Below, piece after piece: positions 1 to 13,100 of a stretch of 64,000 bases of DNA; position 1 is the first letter of the stretch; each line of letters starts with the position of its first letter. This DNA comes from Astropecten irregularis (Eukaryota > Echinodermata > Asteroidea > Paxillosida > Astropectinidae). The position numbers and the translations under genes were made by a program. The notes under the pieces were generated by a model, which worked only from the letters and a program-made list of their open reading frames with translations, had not been told where the DNA came from and searched no databases. The stretch is taken from contig OZ020255.1 of NCBI GenBank assembly GCA_963971285.1, positions 11,552,931-11,616,930 on the forward strand. Reading direction: 5' to 3'.

Positions 1-130
1 AGAAGAGTGTGGTCGGAAGTTGATGCATTATGCACTGAGGACTGGATCAATAAGTCTGACAGCTGAAGTTGATCTTTAGGTGGCTTGTTGAGAGGGAGGG
101 GGCGAAAATCCCCAGAATTGGGTGTTGAAG

Positions 131-487
131 TTAATATCATACTTTGGTTTTTGTCAAAGAAATACAGATTCATGGGCACAAATACCAAGACAGATACAGT
201 ATAAACAGTAATCTGTGAACATTTCAGTCCCATACGTTGCTCACTTTTTGAGAAAACAGTGAAAAACGGCCACAGTCTTTTCTCTTTTATTTTTGATCTT
301 TAAAAGATCAAAAATAATTTTGGTCACTGGTTTTACTCTTTTGTGAACAGGTACAGCATTTCAGGCAGAAAAACTTGAATGGTATGTTTCTACCATCACC
401 ATCTTTATACCCTGTATTATTAAGTTATAGGTAAATCTGTGAAAATATCTGTTTCGGTATGCTACCAAAGTATGATACAACCTTTAA
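131..487 (+). mobile_element. TTAA-type MITE (family A), decayed left end
   Basis: Carries family A body sequence: TTTTTGTCAAAGAAATACAG, a GATCTTTAAAAGATC palindrome, TTTACTCTTTTGTG, CATTTCAGGCAGAAA, and the inverted end ACCAAAGTATGATAC followed by CCTTTAA. The first bases of the left end are altered, but TTAA flanks both sides. Confidence 0.8.
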
Positions 488-1847
488 TCAAAGGAACAAG
501 ATCCCTTTCCCTCACCCACGCAACAGGGGGGAGGGAGGGGGGACACGGCATTCTGCAAATGCTATCAGGCCGTCACAAATACAAACAATGAGGATACCCT
601 CGAATAAAATCCGATAATATGAAAAAAAAACCAGTGATCTCAATTTTCCTGTCTAAATGTAATTTACTTTGCAACTCGTGAAAATTACATAGACATGCAC
701 TTCAGCATGTACCAAGGTTTTTTTCTTTTCTCTTGTCTTATTTTGCCACTGGCGCCCATATTCCGGGAGGATAATGTTACCGTTCAGAGTACATCACCGG
801 TAATGCGCTGTCTCCCTTCAGCAGACAGTGTGCTGTCGGCAGCCGCATTTTACCAAACGATTTGACATGTTTTGCCCTCACGACAAGTTCGTTGTCTTCT
901 CTCTCTTCTCTCGTTTCTTTTTAATAATAAATTTGTTTAGATGACTATAAATTGCAAGCCAGTTTACTAGGGCAATGATCATAAATGCATCTAGGAAACA
1001 TGCCCTCCGTAAATTGAATGTTTACGACGGGGTATTGCTCATCGTAGCCAGTTATTAACTTAGCCCCTGGGATAAAAAACTTACATTTATTGGCACGGTT
1101 CTGCAAAAAAAAAGGGCCGATAATATTTCACTGCCTTGCAGAGGCATTGCCGTGGCAACTGGGGGAGGAAGGGGGGGGGGGGCGTGGAGGGAATTTGATC
1201 ATTTTCTGCGGAGGCTGTAATTCATCCCACAAATATGACAAATAAATGGGCCGTTTTATAGCAATGTACTAAGGCCAGACAGGAAAATATTGAACGTTTA
1301 TATCGTGGGGGGTGGCTGGGGCCGATAATATTCCCATGGCCTCCGCAATATAAATTTGATCAAGGTACGTTCAACAGCCCCCCCCCCCCCCCCCATCGCC
1401 CAAATTTGCTTGTGAAATATTTCCTAAATAAATAATGCCTTAGCATCTTCTTCAATTTTGGAGGTACATTTTGTTTGTCCCACCTGGGTGACAACTGCCT
1501 CTGTCCTATAGGCCTACATTTTGAGTATCAAGTGCAAGATTGAACAAACAAAAATGTGGGCAACATTTTAGGCCAAACTTCAAGCTTTGCCTTTTTTACT
1601 TTGATAGTCTATACAGTTTAGGTGAGCAGCGGGAAACGGAAACTCGAAAATCGAAAGAGCCCGCAAAGGGCACGTCCGTTTCATAGCGGAGCTGAGAAAA
1701 GAAGGATGATCATGGGATTGAGAGAGATGGGGCCTATATTTTAAAGTGAAACCCAAAAATGAAATTTCGAACTTTACCATATAGTTTGACCAATTTAAAA
1801 AGTAAACAGTGTTCTGGTTATGTTTAATTTTAAAAAATTGGGCCACA

Positions 1848-1986
1848 TCTGGGGCCAATTTCACTAACGCTTTGCGATCATCACTAAATGGAGAATCGAT
1901 CGCTACTTTGCGTAGCAATTTTCCATTTAGCGATGGATTTGGGCTTTTGCGATGATCGCAAAGCATTAGTTTAATTGGTCCCTGGC
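1848..1986. mobile_element. Short palindromic MITE (GGCCAATTTCACTAACGC ends)
   Basis: The left end GGGGCCAATTTCACTAACGC is mirrored by a decayed right end, and TTTGCGATCATC pairs with GATGATCGCAAAG, so most of the ~140 bp folds back on itself. A second copy lies at 25610-25765. Confidence 0.7.
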
Positions 1987-2228
1987 CTATTTTTATTTAG
2001 TTTTTTGAAAATTGGTTCATACAGCTGAGCAATAACCAAAAGTCATTGACTCAGTTTCCCTTGTGGTTATTTGATGATTACATTAACCAAAAGGACGGCT
2101 ATGGTCAGGTACATGTAACTTGCTCTCCACAACAAAGCATAGCATAGCAAACCAGAGTCAGGGGTTGCACAACGATGCTGCAATAGCAATGCATACTTTC
2201 CATATACTGGATAATTTGAATCACCAAA

Positions 2229-2445
2229 CCTGGGGCTAATTTCACAACCCTGCTTAGCACACAAATTTGCTAACCATACAATTTCTCTCTTAATAAAAAC
2301 AAGATTAACAACCAAATTTTCACAAGTTGTGTATAAATTGTGATTGTTCTTTGGATGTTGTTTGCCGATGATAAATATCAAATTTTCAATGGAGGTTTGT
2401 TTTATTGAGCAAGACATTTTGTGCTAAGCAATTTTTTTGGTGCTT
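2229..2445. mobile_element. GGGGCCAATTTCA MITE (family B), copy 1
   Basis: Shares GGGGCTAATTTCAC, TTAGCACA, AACAAGATTAACAACCAAAT and the TTTGTTTTATTGAGCAAGAC segment with the other family B copies. The right end is lost. Confidence 0.75.
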
Positions 2446-2949
2446 AACAAAAACCGACCTGAGTGAGTGAATGAGCGAGTGAGTGGGTGGGTATTTCAAT
2501 GAAGGCAAGGGCCTCTGTTTCCACGGTATATAGGAGGCCAACTTGACACGTTCCACAAGCTATTAAGATTTAAAATTTTGATTTTCTTTTAAATTCTGAT
2601 AAGGACCTTTAGGGACTGAGACCGCGCTAATTAAACAAAATAAGTTAGGATTCAAGCTTTAATGCAAAAAGCAAAGGTCGGAGGATTATAATGCTGGATC
2701 TGTTTATTTTCGGCTGCGATGGGAGTTTACGGTTTCAAAGCAACGCCACGAGTTATTGAAAAATCGATGGTTGAGACCGAGCCCCTAAGGACCTTATTGG
2801 AGCGGTGTCATTTGGTAGTCAAATTACAGGGTCGAGGATTATAGGGCATCAAGTGCGTGGGCGCAGTCCGCAAGCATTCCAAACGTGTTGCATTTGTTCC
2901 TAATCTGAACACAGGACAAAGAGGACTAGAAGAGGGTACCTAGGTGCTT

Positions 2950-3289
2950 ACGAAACAGAGGCTCAGGCACAGGCTCAGGCTCGGGCTCTGTCATCCAAAT
3001 GCTGAAAATATAGGTTGTGGATTTTCATTGAAGCTGAAGCTCTGTTTTGATACCCGTTACTTCAGAATGGATTCATGAAAATGGAGGCTCAGGCATAGGC
3101 TCAGGCTCTGTCATCCATATGCTGAAAATACAGGTTGTGGTTTCTCATTGAAGCTGAAGCTCTGTTTTCATTTTCAAACCAGAGAATCTACTTCCGAACC
3201 GCAGCCAAAAGCCTCTATTTTGATAACTGTCATTTTAGAATGGATTCATGAAAATGGAGCCGGAGCCGGAGCCAGAGCCGGAGCCTGAG

Positions 3290-3320
<31 letters not shown>

Positions 3321-3352
3321 CTGAGTCTGAGCCTCCGTTTTGTAAACCCCTA
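2950..3352. mobile_element. GAGCCN-ended inverted-repeat element (family C), two units
   Basis: Two adjacent copies of a body containing GCTGAAAATATAGGTTGTGG and CATTGAAGCTGAAGCTCTG, bounded by AACAGAGGCTCAGG on the left and GCCTCCGTTTTGTAAA on the right. The right end contains about 13 GAGCC(N) hexamers (3258-3335). Related copies are at 36630, 47818, 50594, 59136 and 60950. Confidence 0.75.
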
Positions 3353-3568
3353 TAGTCTCTTCACAAGAGGTACCTTGCCTGCATCAAGGCAATTGATGCC
3401 TCAACTTCTCATGTGTGGAATACCCCATACAAGGAAACTGAGGATTCCCGTTACGGCAGAGATCAAAACTGGATGGGGTGCCTAGACCCACAGCAAGTCA
3501 ACAACTGATGTCTCCACTCCTAGAATGTGGAGAATCCTGTCCCTCAGACAAACAAGATTGTGGGCAAT

Positions 3569-3790
3569 TTCATAGAGCTGCTGAAGCACCAAAAACCTTG
3601 GTACCAGTAAATAAAACCAGTATGCCAGCCAAAACTCCTTGTCAATGCTATGCTCAGCAAACAATGGCCGAATACAAGTCAAAAGCAGTAAACATCACAT
3701 GAAGATTTGGATGGCAATCCTGCTTGATCAAGGAAGACTTTTCATGCTTAAGCAAATTTTGTGGAAAGCAGCTCTATGAAATTGGCCCCT
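3569..3790. mobile_element. Family B-related MITE, divergent subtype
   Basis: Ends read GGCAATTTCATAGAGCTGCT and AGCAGCTCTATGAAATTGGC. The internal part (CTTGATCAAGGAAGACTTTT, AACATCACATG) differs from main family B and matches 51650-51905. Confidence 0.7.
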
Positions 3791-3951
3791 GATCGAGTCA
3801 TTTCAGTACAAAAAGGAGTGGGAAGGTTATAATACAACTAACCAGGTTTCAATGGAGGCTGACATAGAAGCGGGCCATACCAACTTTCAATCCACTAATT
3901 ATGGAATAAGGTTCAAACAATTTACACAAAAATTAAGACAGTGACACGTAC

Positions 3952-4157
3952 TTGTTTTCCAGGTTGGCCTGGCCCTTGTGGCGCGTTTCCCCGCCCTCAA
4001 AATGCTTCCTCAAGTCCTTGCCTCTGCGAGGGGCCGCCGTACTGAGGTAGTTGGAAAAGGGCTTCTCCGCCCCCCAGCTCTCCATCTGTGCCACGGAGGA
4101 CGAACGGCCGCGGTGCTCCCCATTGGACGTCAGCGGCGAGTTATTCAGGTCGTCGCC
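3952..4157 (-). CDS. ADCY5: ADCY5/6-like exon: C1b region
   Basis: A 206-bp exon (68 codons plus two bases) after GTCAACAG and before GTACGT. It encodes a low-complexity basic and serine-rich segment ([15 protein letters not shown]), then [14 protein letters not shown], then a charged stretch ending GQANLEN. The (S/H)WGAE(R/K)PFxNxL motif is conserved in C1b of ADCY5/6, and a weaker version occurs in types 2, 4 and 7; the rest of C1b is poorly conserved, as is usual. RGRSSSV is a basophilic-kinase-like site, by inference only. The 3' neighbour exon (C1b end, membrane domain 2) is not found before the left edge, so that intron exceeds 3.9 kb. Confidence 0.9.
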
Positions 4158-7100
4158 CTGTTGACCGGTCACCAAAATTGAAAAAATGATGGGATGTTAT
4201 CTTTTTTTATAGACTAATGGATGTTATTTTATGGGGGGGGGGGGGGGTTCGGGGGTTAGCAAATGGGGCCAATGAGTTATTGCATGTGTGCCCCCCAGAA
4301 ATGATAACAATAATAGAATAATAAAACCATTAAACAAGCAAAAAAGATAAATCGATAAAACAACGGTAGTTTTTCTACTAATGGATGTTGGTTTTAGCAC
4401 TGCATGCATTTTTTGGCATACAGGGACAAACATTACAACGCTTGTGGTCGGGAAATGTTTAGAGAAGTTTACTATTTAAAGGTAATGTTTTTTGTTGTTT
4501 TTTTGCTGTCTAGATATGGTCATGAATAATACATGAGCTTCCTGAATATATTATATGAAGCTAATGTTCCAAACTTATGAATATTTATGAGCTCTGACAG
4601 AAACTTTTTTTTATAGACCATTTAATTAGATTTAAATAGATTTCAAAAAATACTAAGAGTAATCTTCTTGAGTTGTCAGTATCGCCATAGTGATTTGTAT
4701 TATGACATCACACTTTGCTTAGCAATTATAAAGATTGGTTCACGATTTAAGATGAATCTGGCCCTGGGGCTAATTTCACGGTCCTACTTAGCACAAACAT
4801 TTGCTAACCATGAAATATCAGTCTTAATAAAAACAGGGTTAACAACAAAATGTCCACGTGTTGTGTATCGCTTGTGATTGTTTTTTTGGCTGTTGTTCGC
4901 TGACCATGAACATCAAATGGAATGTTTTAATGATGGTTTGTTTTATTGGGCGAGAAATTTTTGTGCTAGGCAATTATTTTGTGCACAACAGCTCCATGAA
5001 GTTCCCTGTGGACCAATCCATTATTTAATGGGGGAGGTTTCAGGGATGTGAACTTCACAATTCATCCCCGATTTTCGCCTCCAATGCTTCTTGATATTGT
5101 CCTTGAGTCATTCTGAGATTGATTCTGGAATAACACCCCCTCCCCCACCATCTTTTGGAAATAAAGAGCTCATCAACGATCTCCATAACAAAATGTGCGG
5201 CTCGGTATTCCCGTCACGTCACGTCACGCCATCCTCCCCACCTCTTTTACAATCGAGTACAACTCATTCTTACTTGATTTCACTGACGGCGCCAATCCCG
5301 GCACCGAAATTGCCCCGGGCGCAGCTCCCCAAGATGAAAATTCAAGGCCCAAGGGGGTAATCTTGGTTCAAGATGTCAGTGAATCGATAGCGTTTTTTCA
5401 GTGTGGATGTGAACAACATCCCGCCGACCCCCTCCCCCCCTCCCAAGTCTGTCCATAACCGATTTTCGAAGTGATCCAAAGCTCCCTCATGTTTGGGATG
5501 GGAACCACTCGCAAATCTCCCAAGGATACAAATGAGAGTTGAGACAGGTGCTAGGGTTGTGTCAGGATAAATGTCGACAACGATGTGTGTATTTTTTGGT
5601 TGTATACCTTTTTACGTCGATTGGCCACGATGAGATACGAGTCGATGTTGTGGTCTCGGAGATATGCGTTGCGGTCCATGCCGTTGCCGGGTTCAACCTC
5701 GTAGTCGCCGTTTAGAAACTTCAGGGTAGCCTTTGTTATGTGTACCCTCCTGCACGACAGAAAAAAAAAAAGGATCTCGAATAAATTTCAATTATCAAGT
5801 GTGGAGAGACCATGGTTAGCAACCGTGAAATGTTTCTTTCTAAATATACCTTGCCCTACGTTATACGTTACTTGTTATTCACCAAGTCTTATCCATCATG
5901 TCTCAACAAGACCTTAGAATAAGTGCTGATGACCTGATGACACTTACTCCCCCTGCCGTGCAATGCACCCAACACTGGAGTAGACTTATCTAGTAACTAT
6001 GGTCAAGTAACAAGACCTTAGAATAAGTGCTGATGACCTGATGGCACTTACTCCCCCTGCCGCTGCCATGCAATGCACCCAACACTGTAGTGGACTTATC
6101 TAGTGACTCTGTAACTATTCAGTGTAGTGACTCGAGAAGAAGAAGACTAATTAACCTTAAAAAGGTTCGAGAGATCAAAGAGAACCCTTCTTCTGGATGT
6201 CACTTTCTCTCTGATAAATCACTCTGAGAAGCCCTCCTTCTTTTAAAATGGACGGAGCAGGTTTGTAATTACGGGTACTCCCAAGTTCCCATGGTAACAC
6301 GCAAGATAATTTTTCCACGGGGCAAACTCAATGTGCTGGCTTTCATTCTTTACAGGAGACATTAAGTACAGTGGACATTGTACACCTCTATTCCTTCTTG
6401 TGTTACAGCCAATCTCCAGTTATTGTTTAAAGGTAGTATCATACTTTGGTTTTTGTCAAAGAAATACAGATTCATGGGCATCTGTGAAAATTACAGTCCC
6501 ATTCGGTGCCCACTTTCTGAGAAAACAGTGAAAAACAGCCACAGTATTTCTTATAAAGTCTTTTCTCTTTTATTTCTGAAGATCAAAAATCATTTTGGTC
6601 ACTGGTTTTACTCTTTTCTGGATAAATACAGCATTTCAGGCAGAAAAATTTGAACGGTTGAAAGGTGGGAAAGAAAATCTGAAAACTGGACTGAATCAGA
6701 AAACAGAGCTACATAACTAGGAATTTTTTTCACAAATTGACATTTTCTCTGAATTCTTGACATTTCTATACATACAAGTTTCATGAGCAGCATTTTCACA
6801 GATGATTTATTCAAAAGCAAAAGCACCTAAAAATAAAATGCATTCTGTACATGCTGAGCCACAAATAGCATTATTTTATGCCAATTAAAGCCAGAACAAC
6901 CACGGATAGCTCAAAATCAAAATCATGCTATTTTTGTCCCCCTTCCTTTCAAAACTATCACCACGGCAACTGTAATTGGAAGGCATTCGATGCGAGTACG
7001 CAACTCGACGAAGGCCAAAAACGTGACACAGGAAAAGACGGATAAAAATGTCAATCAACGGTTTGAAATCCCAGCATTTGGGACTATTTGCACAACCTGA

Positions 7101-10100
7101 AATAAATAACCTATGAGGAAATATCAAAATGGGACCATTACAAAACAGACAGAAAATATATATATGTCAGGTTGCGCGTCATGTGTAAGGTGTAATTCAA
7201 TATAGTTTCAGAAATGCGACATCTCCTAGATTATAGTCCCAGATTTGGGAAAATACAAGACTCAACTGCAAAATTAAATGGATGAAATATGATGAAAAAG
7301 GAAAAGCATCTGGCCATATTTGATTCCCACAATGCAATGGGAATACGATGATGATCGCAACTCATTTGAATTTGTACAATCTAAATTTGTATGAAGAAGA
7401 GTATACTAAGAACTTGATAGTAGATATCGGCTCAAAGTCATTTTATAATCATAAAAATATTCTCAACATTTATCAGTCAAGATCTTCTTTTCATGTTTGG
7501 AAAATATAAAATAATGGGCATGATCAATAACAACGAATCTTTGTCAAGTAACCATGGTAACTGAATGCGTCCAAAGTTTCACAACAAAACTGTCAATTAT
7601 TTTCAGCACTTGTATCAAACTACGGATTGAGTTGATCTTTAAAATTAGCAAATATTTAATACAGGAAAACTTTTTGGAATTCTGGATTTGGATAATTATA
7701 GAATATGATATTTTCTACAATCAGCAAAAGCAGCAGAAACAAGATCCCTTCAGGATTTGACCGCAATTACCCACTAATTCTATGAGCAAATCTGATTCTT
7801 ATCTCTTCAGGAATTCCCTTCCGATCTCAGTGGATGCTCACCATAGAGCTATATTAAAATTACTACAACGCTAGCTCTGTGTACAAAGTGATGCCTGCTG
7901 GGCGCATCCATGTTTGTGCACAAAACCTATGGAAAACACACAAATTTGTACGTCTTTTGTACGTCTATTTGCATATCTGCGTTTGTCTTCTATACAGGTG
8001 CGTTATCGAAGCCCAATACGCCCAAAATCCTACACACTGTCCATAAATTGCTCTGCACTTCAGTCATGCAATAATTGCAAGAGTCATCAAGATGCGCTAT
8101 CGGTACCGTTCGCGCATACTTGCACGTTGCATATATAGAGTATACTCTTCGAAAGGCATTCCAGTCAAAGTTTTCTTGTTCTATAGACACGCACACAAAT
8201 TCAAAATGACTGCGCCCAGGACGGCTTCAAAGCGTCTACGCGCGGAGAACGCGGAACTAGCGCTCTAGTAATTTTAATGTAGCTCTATGATGCTCGCCCA
8301 CAAAAACTACACCACTCCTCCCCCACAAAAAAGCAATTACACTTCCAAGCAAAGAAAACAGACAACTTTGTGGTTATTTCCTTTATAAAATAATATTCAA
8401 TCTCCAATGAAAGACTATACGCCTACTTTTGACAATTTTCAAGGTACCGAGGAAAGATCCAATATCTTTTTTCCCCGTATTCATGTTTACTCTTAGATCC
8501 TTATTGTTGAAAAGCCTAAAGGTCGACAAAATCTTTTTGGAAACTAGGTTGAAGATGTAGGTCACAAGTTCAGCCGTCAAACCCAATTTGTAACGTCACA
8601 GGTTTATGTACGTTAGTTTTTGCATACCATATCTATGCGGACAGGTTCAGATCAAAATGCTACAGTGTACCTGAAATGTACATCAGTGAAAGTGCTCAAA
8701 ATAGGAGGAATTTATATCAGTATGAAATATTAAACAACTATTTTTATTACTTTTTCTGGATGCTTATGATCATAGGGTGGAGATTCCATTGACTTGTGCG
8801 CTCCAATAAAACTAAATCCAGATTCATGGGAACAAATATCAAGACAGATACAGTAACAGTCATCTGTGAAATTCCCAGTCCCATACGGTGCCCACTTTTT
8901 GAAAAAAAAAAAAAGATGTGAAAAACGCCCATTATATTTCAAAACATTTTCACAGCATTTTTGATGTTCCGAAGATCAAAATTGTTTTTGGTCAATTGGT
9001 TTTACTCTTTCTGGATAAATACAGCATTTCAGGCAGAAGAATATAAACGGTATGTTACTATTATAACCATCTTTATACCCTGTAAGTTATAGGTAAATCT
9101 GTGAAGATTTCTGTTTCGGTATACTATCAAAGTATGGTAGTACCTTTTAAGCAAAAAAATGCTACTTTATACTAATTGTACAAATCCTCCTCATCACATG
9201 GTGACTCAAGATGATGAATAATCACCCATGTTCATTATGCTTTTGAAGCAGGCTTATGGGAAGATAAATTTAGCTGAGGATGAGTGGAGATTGCCAATGG
9301 TATTTATAGCCTGTTGCTAACCGCATGATGCACGTATAACACGTACATCCTCAGATTCCACCAGAATTTTGTTTTAGAAGGAATGGGAATTCCTCAAGCT
9401 CTCTGCAATACATAGACTGTTTACAAAATAAAGCTTGAAGATAGGCTTGGGATTTATTTTGCAACCGCCATGTTGAGTCCTAAATGAAATGAAGGGCTTG
9501 AGATACCATGACGAAGCTGGAGCCTTTCTTCGGCTTCGTCATGTGGCTCAATCCCTTCGTTTTGTATTGTGGGCCTTAAATGGCAGTAGCGAATGTAAGC
9601 CTAGCCTCAAGACAGGTTTCGTAAAGTCCCCTAGATTTTGAGCGTTTTGCTGCCATCTTGCGGGGAAAAATGATGATGCAACGATTGAAGAGCCGTAGCT
9701 ATTTAAGAACGAGAGGCACCCGGGATGGGTATTGACCCACGTAGAGCTTCTATTGACATTCACGAAGAAGAGCTAGAGCCTTACATATTAAATCCAAACA
9801 CAAGCTTTTGAGGGGCGCCCTCTTTTGATTAAAAAAGAAAATGTAGTGATGTTTTTTGGTTTACATGCACTACAACTCCGGCTCAGTACGTGGCGAGTAA
9901 CTTATTCCTGAAAGGACACAGAGTTAGAAGAATATTCAACATGGACAACATCTCCATGATGTCCTCATTGATCTTTTGGTCATGATTAGCTTTCCAGCTT
10001 CCCAGATTTCAATAAAAGATGATTTGGCAGTGTACAAAATAATACATTGTCACCACCACAATTTCTTTTTTAATCAAAAGGGGGCGGCACTCAAAAACGT

Positions 10101-13100
10101 GTGTTCGGATTACTGTATAAAATCCACCCACAATTTTACATTTCTGGTATTTTTTTTCCCTCTTCAAATGTTATCCCATTTGAAATTGATTAGTTGGAGG
10201 TGTTCAATAGGACCACACTACATACAGAGGTAGCATGGTCCTGATATTTACAGATCTGTTGCTGATTTTGTGTCAAGTGTTTAATAATAGATAGAGTCAG
10301 AGTATAAATCTGTTTGTTCTAGGTCGGTGTATTCTGGGTTTTATTTTCTCAATGTGTTGATCAAAGTACCAGGGGCCAATTTCATAGAGCTGCTTAGCAC
10401 AAAAAGTTGCTTAGCACCAAAATGTCTTGCCCAATAAAACAAACCACCATTCAAAATTCCATTTGATATTCATGCATAAGACAGAAATGTCATGCTTAGC
10501 AAATTTTTGTGCTAAGTAGTGCCGTGAAATTGGCCCCAGGTGGCTTGTGGACTGATCAATTTACAGACCCAATTCAAATGGGGTTTTACGCTGCCATCTT
10601 GGCCACGAAACGATGATGGAACAACAACGCTAAGCACAGAGCTCAACATCATCATGTTTTTCCCTTTTGGCCCGTGCTTGGCCTTTTGGGTGTGACTCTA
10701 GACAGAATTGAACTTCTAGAAGTCATTTCAGCTTCATTCCTTCTAGCATTGTTCACATCGCTTGCAACCCAATCCACACCCATTTGCCTTTCAACATTTA
10801 ACCAGGTCTTGTTTTGTGTACGTTAACCAAAAAACACCTGCTTTTGCAGGGCATAATTTTTTATGCGGCACACGTGGCCCATATATTTCAAGTATTGTGC
10901 TTTGCAAAAGTCCTTCACTGAACAGCTATTTGTAATAGTCAGTAATAGCTGTCTGTACCTCCACAGATCAATGGGCCATTCTGCATGGAACACATTATCC
11001 ATTTTTTATCATTTTATCATCATTTGGCCTCTTAGATGCCCAGGTATTCTCCTGACCTAACCAGGAGAGCCAGATAGGCGAACAGGTGAAATGGTGTCCC
11101 GACTGCATGGTGACTATGATTCACCTTCGCTATAAATTGAAATAGAATTTCCAATTTCCTGACAGCTGATTTTTTAAACTACAGACGAGCCATTCAGAAT
11201 GAAAATCAGACCAGCAGAAGGTCATGTAAGAGGAATGCATCCTTCTCGGAAATCATTTTGTTTTCCCGACACGAGTCCAAAAACAAAAGTTGCCATGTGG
11301 TTTGAAAGAGAAGACTGACCACTAGTGACCAGTGACGTATCTGGGGGGCAGCCCGGGTACCACTTTTTAGAGGGCACAAAAATACAAGGGCAGAAAAAAG
11401 GGGGAAAAACAAGGGTACCTGTAGTGTACAAGTTATTGGAAATAGAATCCAATGAGCAAACAAAGAAAGATTCCAATTTCAAATTGTCAAATTTTTTGTT
11501 CATTGGCATCAGAATTTGAGGCGCAATTTTAGCACTTGCTCCCGGGCGCTGTTTTCCCTAGATACGCTGCTGAGACTGACAGTCATTTACAAACAACAAT
11601 TATTCAAAGTGGACAAACAGAAGAAAGGACATTTGGTTTCATCAATAATTAAATTATCTCACCCTGACGACTTTATCATAGCCTTGCTTCAAATTGTCTT
11701 TATTCACTCATGCGTGAAGTATGAATCATATGAATGGTATCAAATGAAAGCTGAGGAACTAAGTTTTTCAGATATGTGCCATTTGTTATTATTCAAAAAT
11801 TATATCAAAGTATGATTAAACATTGTTAAATCTCGATTTCTTTTTTTCTGGGTTGCCCTGTATTTCTACCGTTGAAGTCGATACTTGTGATAGTTTTTTC
11901 ATTGGGACAGGAAATGGAAAAACTGAGAAGGATTTCTTGTTAATCCCAACTTGATCCAGCGTTCGCCAGGTCTTTGACTTAAATTCAACAACCTGCCCTC
12001 TGGTTATTGTATCCCTGTATTTATTGTAATAGGAGCATATGACAGGAGATATTTCATTTGAGAATTCCTCTCGGTTCCCGGAATATTGAATGGATTCAGA
12101 TGAACCACTCTGGGGAAAAATTCTTCAAAATGAAAAAAAAATGAAAAAGAAGAAGGAGCAAAATATGTACTGCAGCATGTGTCTGGGATAGGAACACGAT
12201 TTACTAGAGCACATTTAAAGGTAGTATCATACTTTGGTTTTTGTCAAAGAAATGCAGATTCATGGGTAAAAATATCAAGGAAGATACAGTAACAGTCATC
12301 TGTGAAAATTTCAGTCTGATACGGTGCCCATTTTTTTTTAGAAAACAGTGAAAAACAGGCACAGTATTTCTTAAGTATTTTCTCTTTTATTTATGATCTT
12401 TAAAAGATCAAACATAATTTTGGTCACTGGTTTCACTCTTTCCTGGATAAATACAGCATTTCAGGCAGAACAATTTTAATTGTATGTTTCTACCATCACC
12501 ATCTCTATACCCTGTAAGTTATAGGTATATCTGTGAAGATTTCTGCTTCGGTACGCTACCAAAGTATGATAGTACCTTTAATATAAAAAGAACTCTTCAT
12601 TTTCATTAAAAGGAATTCTTTTTCTTTTTTCAGCTGTCACATCAAATATATTTTTCTGGTAAGTTTTAGCTGAAGAGGGAGGAGGATTATTAATTGCGAG
12701 ATAAGTTAGGAGCAGAAGGGAAAGACAGAATGGGAATTGTGACAAGGAAACAGATAGTAGTAGGTGGATCTACATTACGTAGTCTGTACACTGCAGCTGA
12801 CTGGATAACATTATTCATTGCATTAAGCCGACAACGTGGCATCATACAGTCCATAAATTTGGTATAAGACCGGTCCTTATTCAGCGTGAAGTCTGCCTGT
12901 TGAATGCATGCAGCATGCCCCAGCAATAAAATACCCTATAGATAATGGTGCACTCTATTACCGGTATATATTTCATTATCACTAATTTTAAAATGCATTG
13001 CCTTATAAGGGATGGTACAGAACTGGGTTTTGCGACAAAACCATTGCTGACAGTGAAAGCACATGTATGTAATCCATCATATACCTTAACTGACAAACCT

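Larger units (their letters stand above)
1..3951. other. Intron (C1b to M2) with repeats, no exon seen
   Basis: No coding exon is recognisable on either strand. The stretch holds a TTAA-type inverted-repeat element (131-487), a palindromic element (1848-1986), GGGGCCAATTTCA elements (2229-2445, 3569-3790), a GAGCCN-rich element (2950-3352), and homopolymer runs of G near 1165-1180 and of C near 1378-1395. ORFs at 1580-1966 and 2067-2417 fall in repeats. Confidence 0.6.

Noticed and set aside
1-3951. Exon following the C1b exon (second membrane domain)
   Set aside because: The minus-strand frames at 1580-1966 and 2067-2417 derive from repeats; no cyclase motif was found.
9508-9543. Small hairpin CATGACGAAGC...GCTTCGTCATG as a possible microRNA precursor
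   Set aside because: The stem is too short and it sits in a repeat-like context; no evidence for a mature arm.
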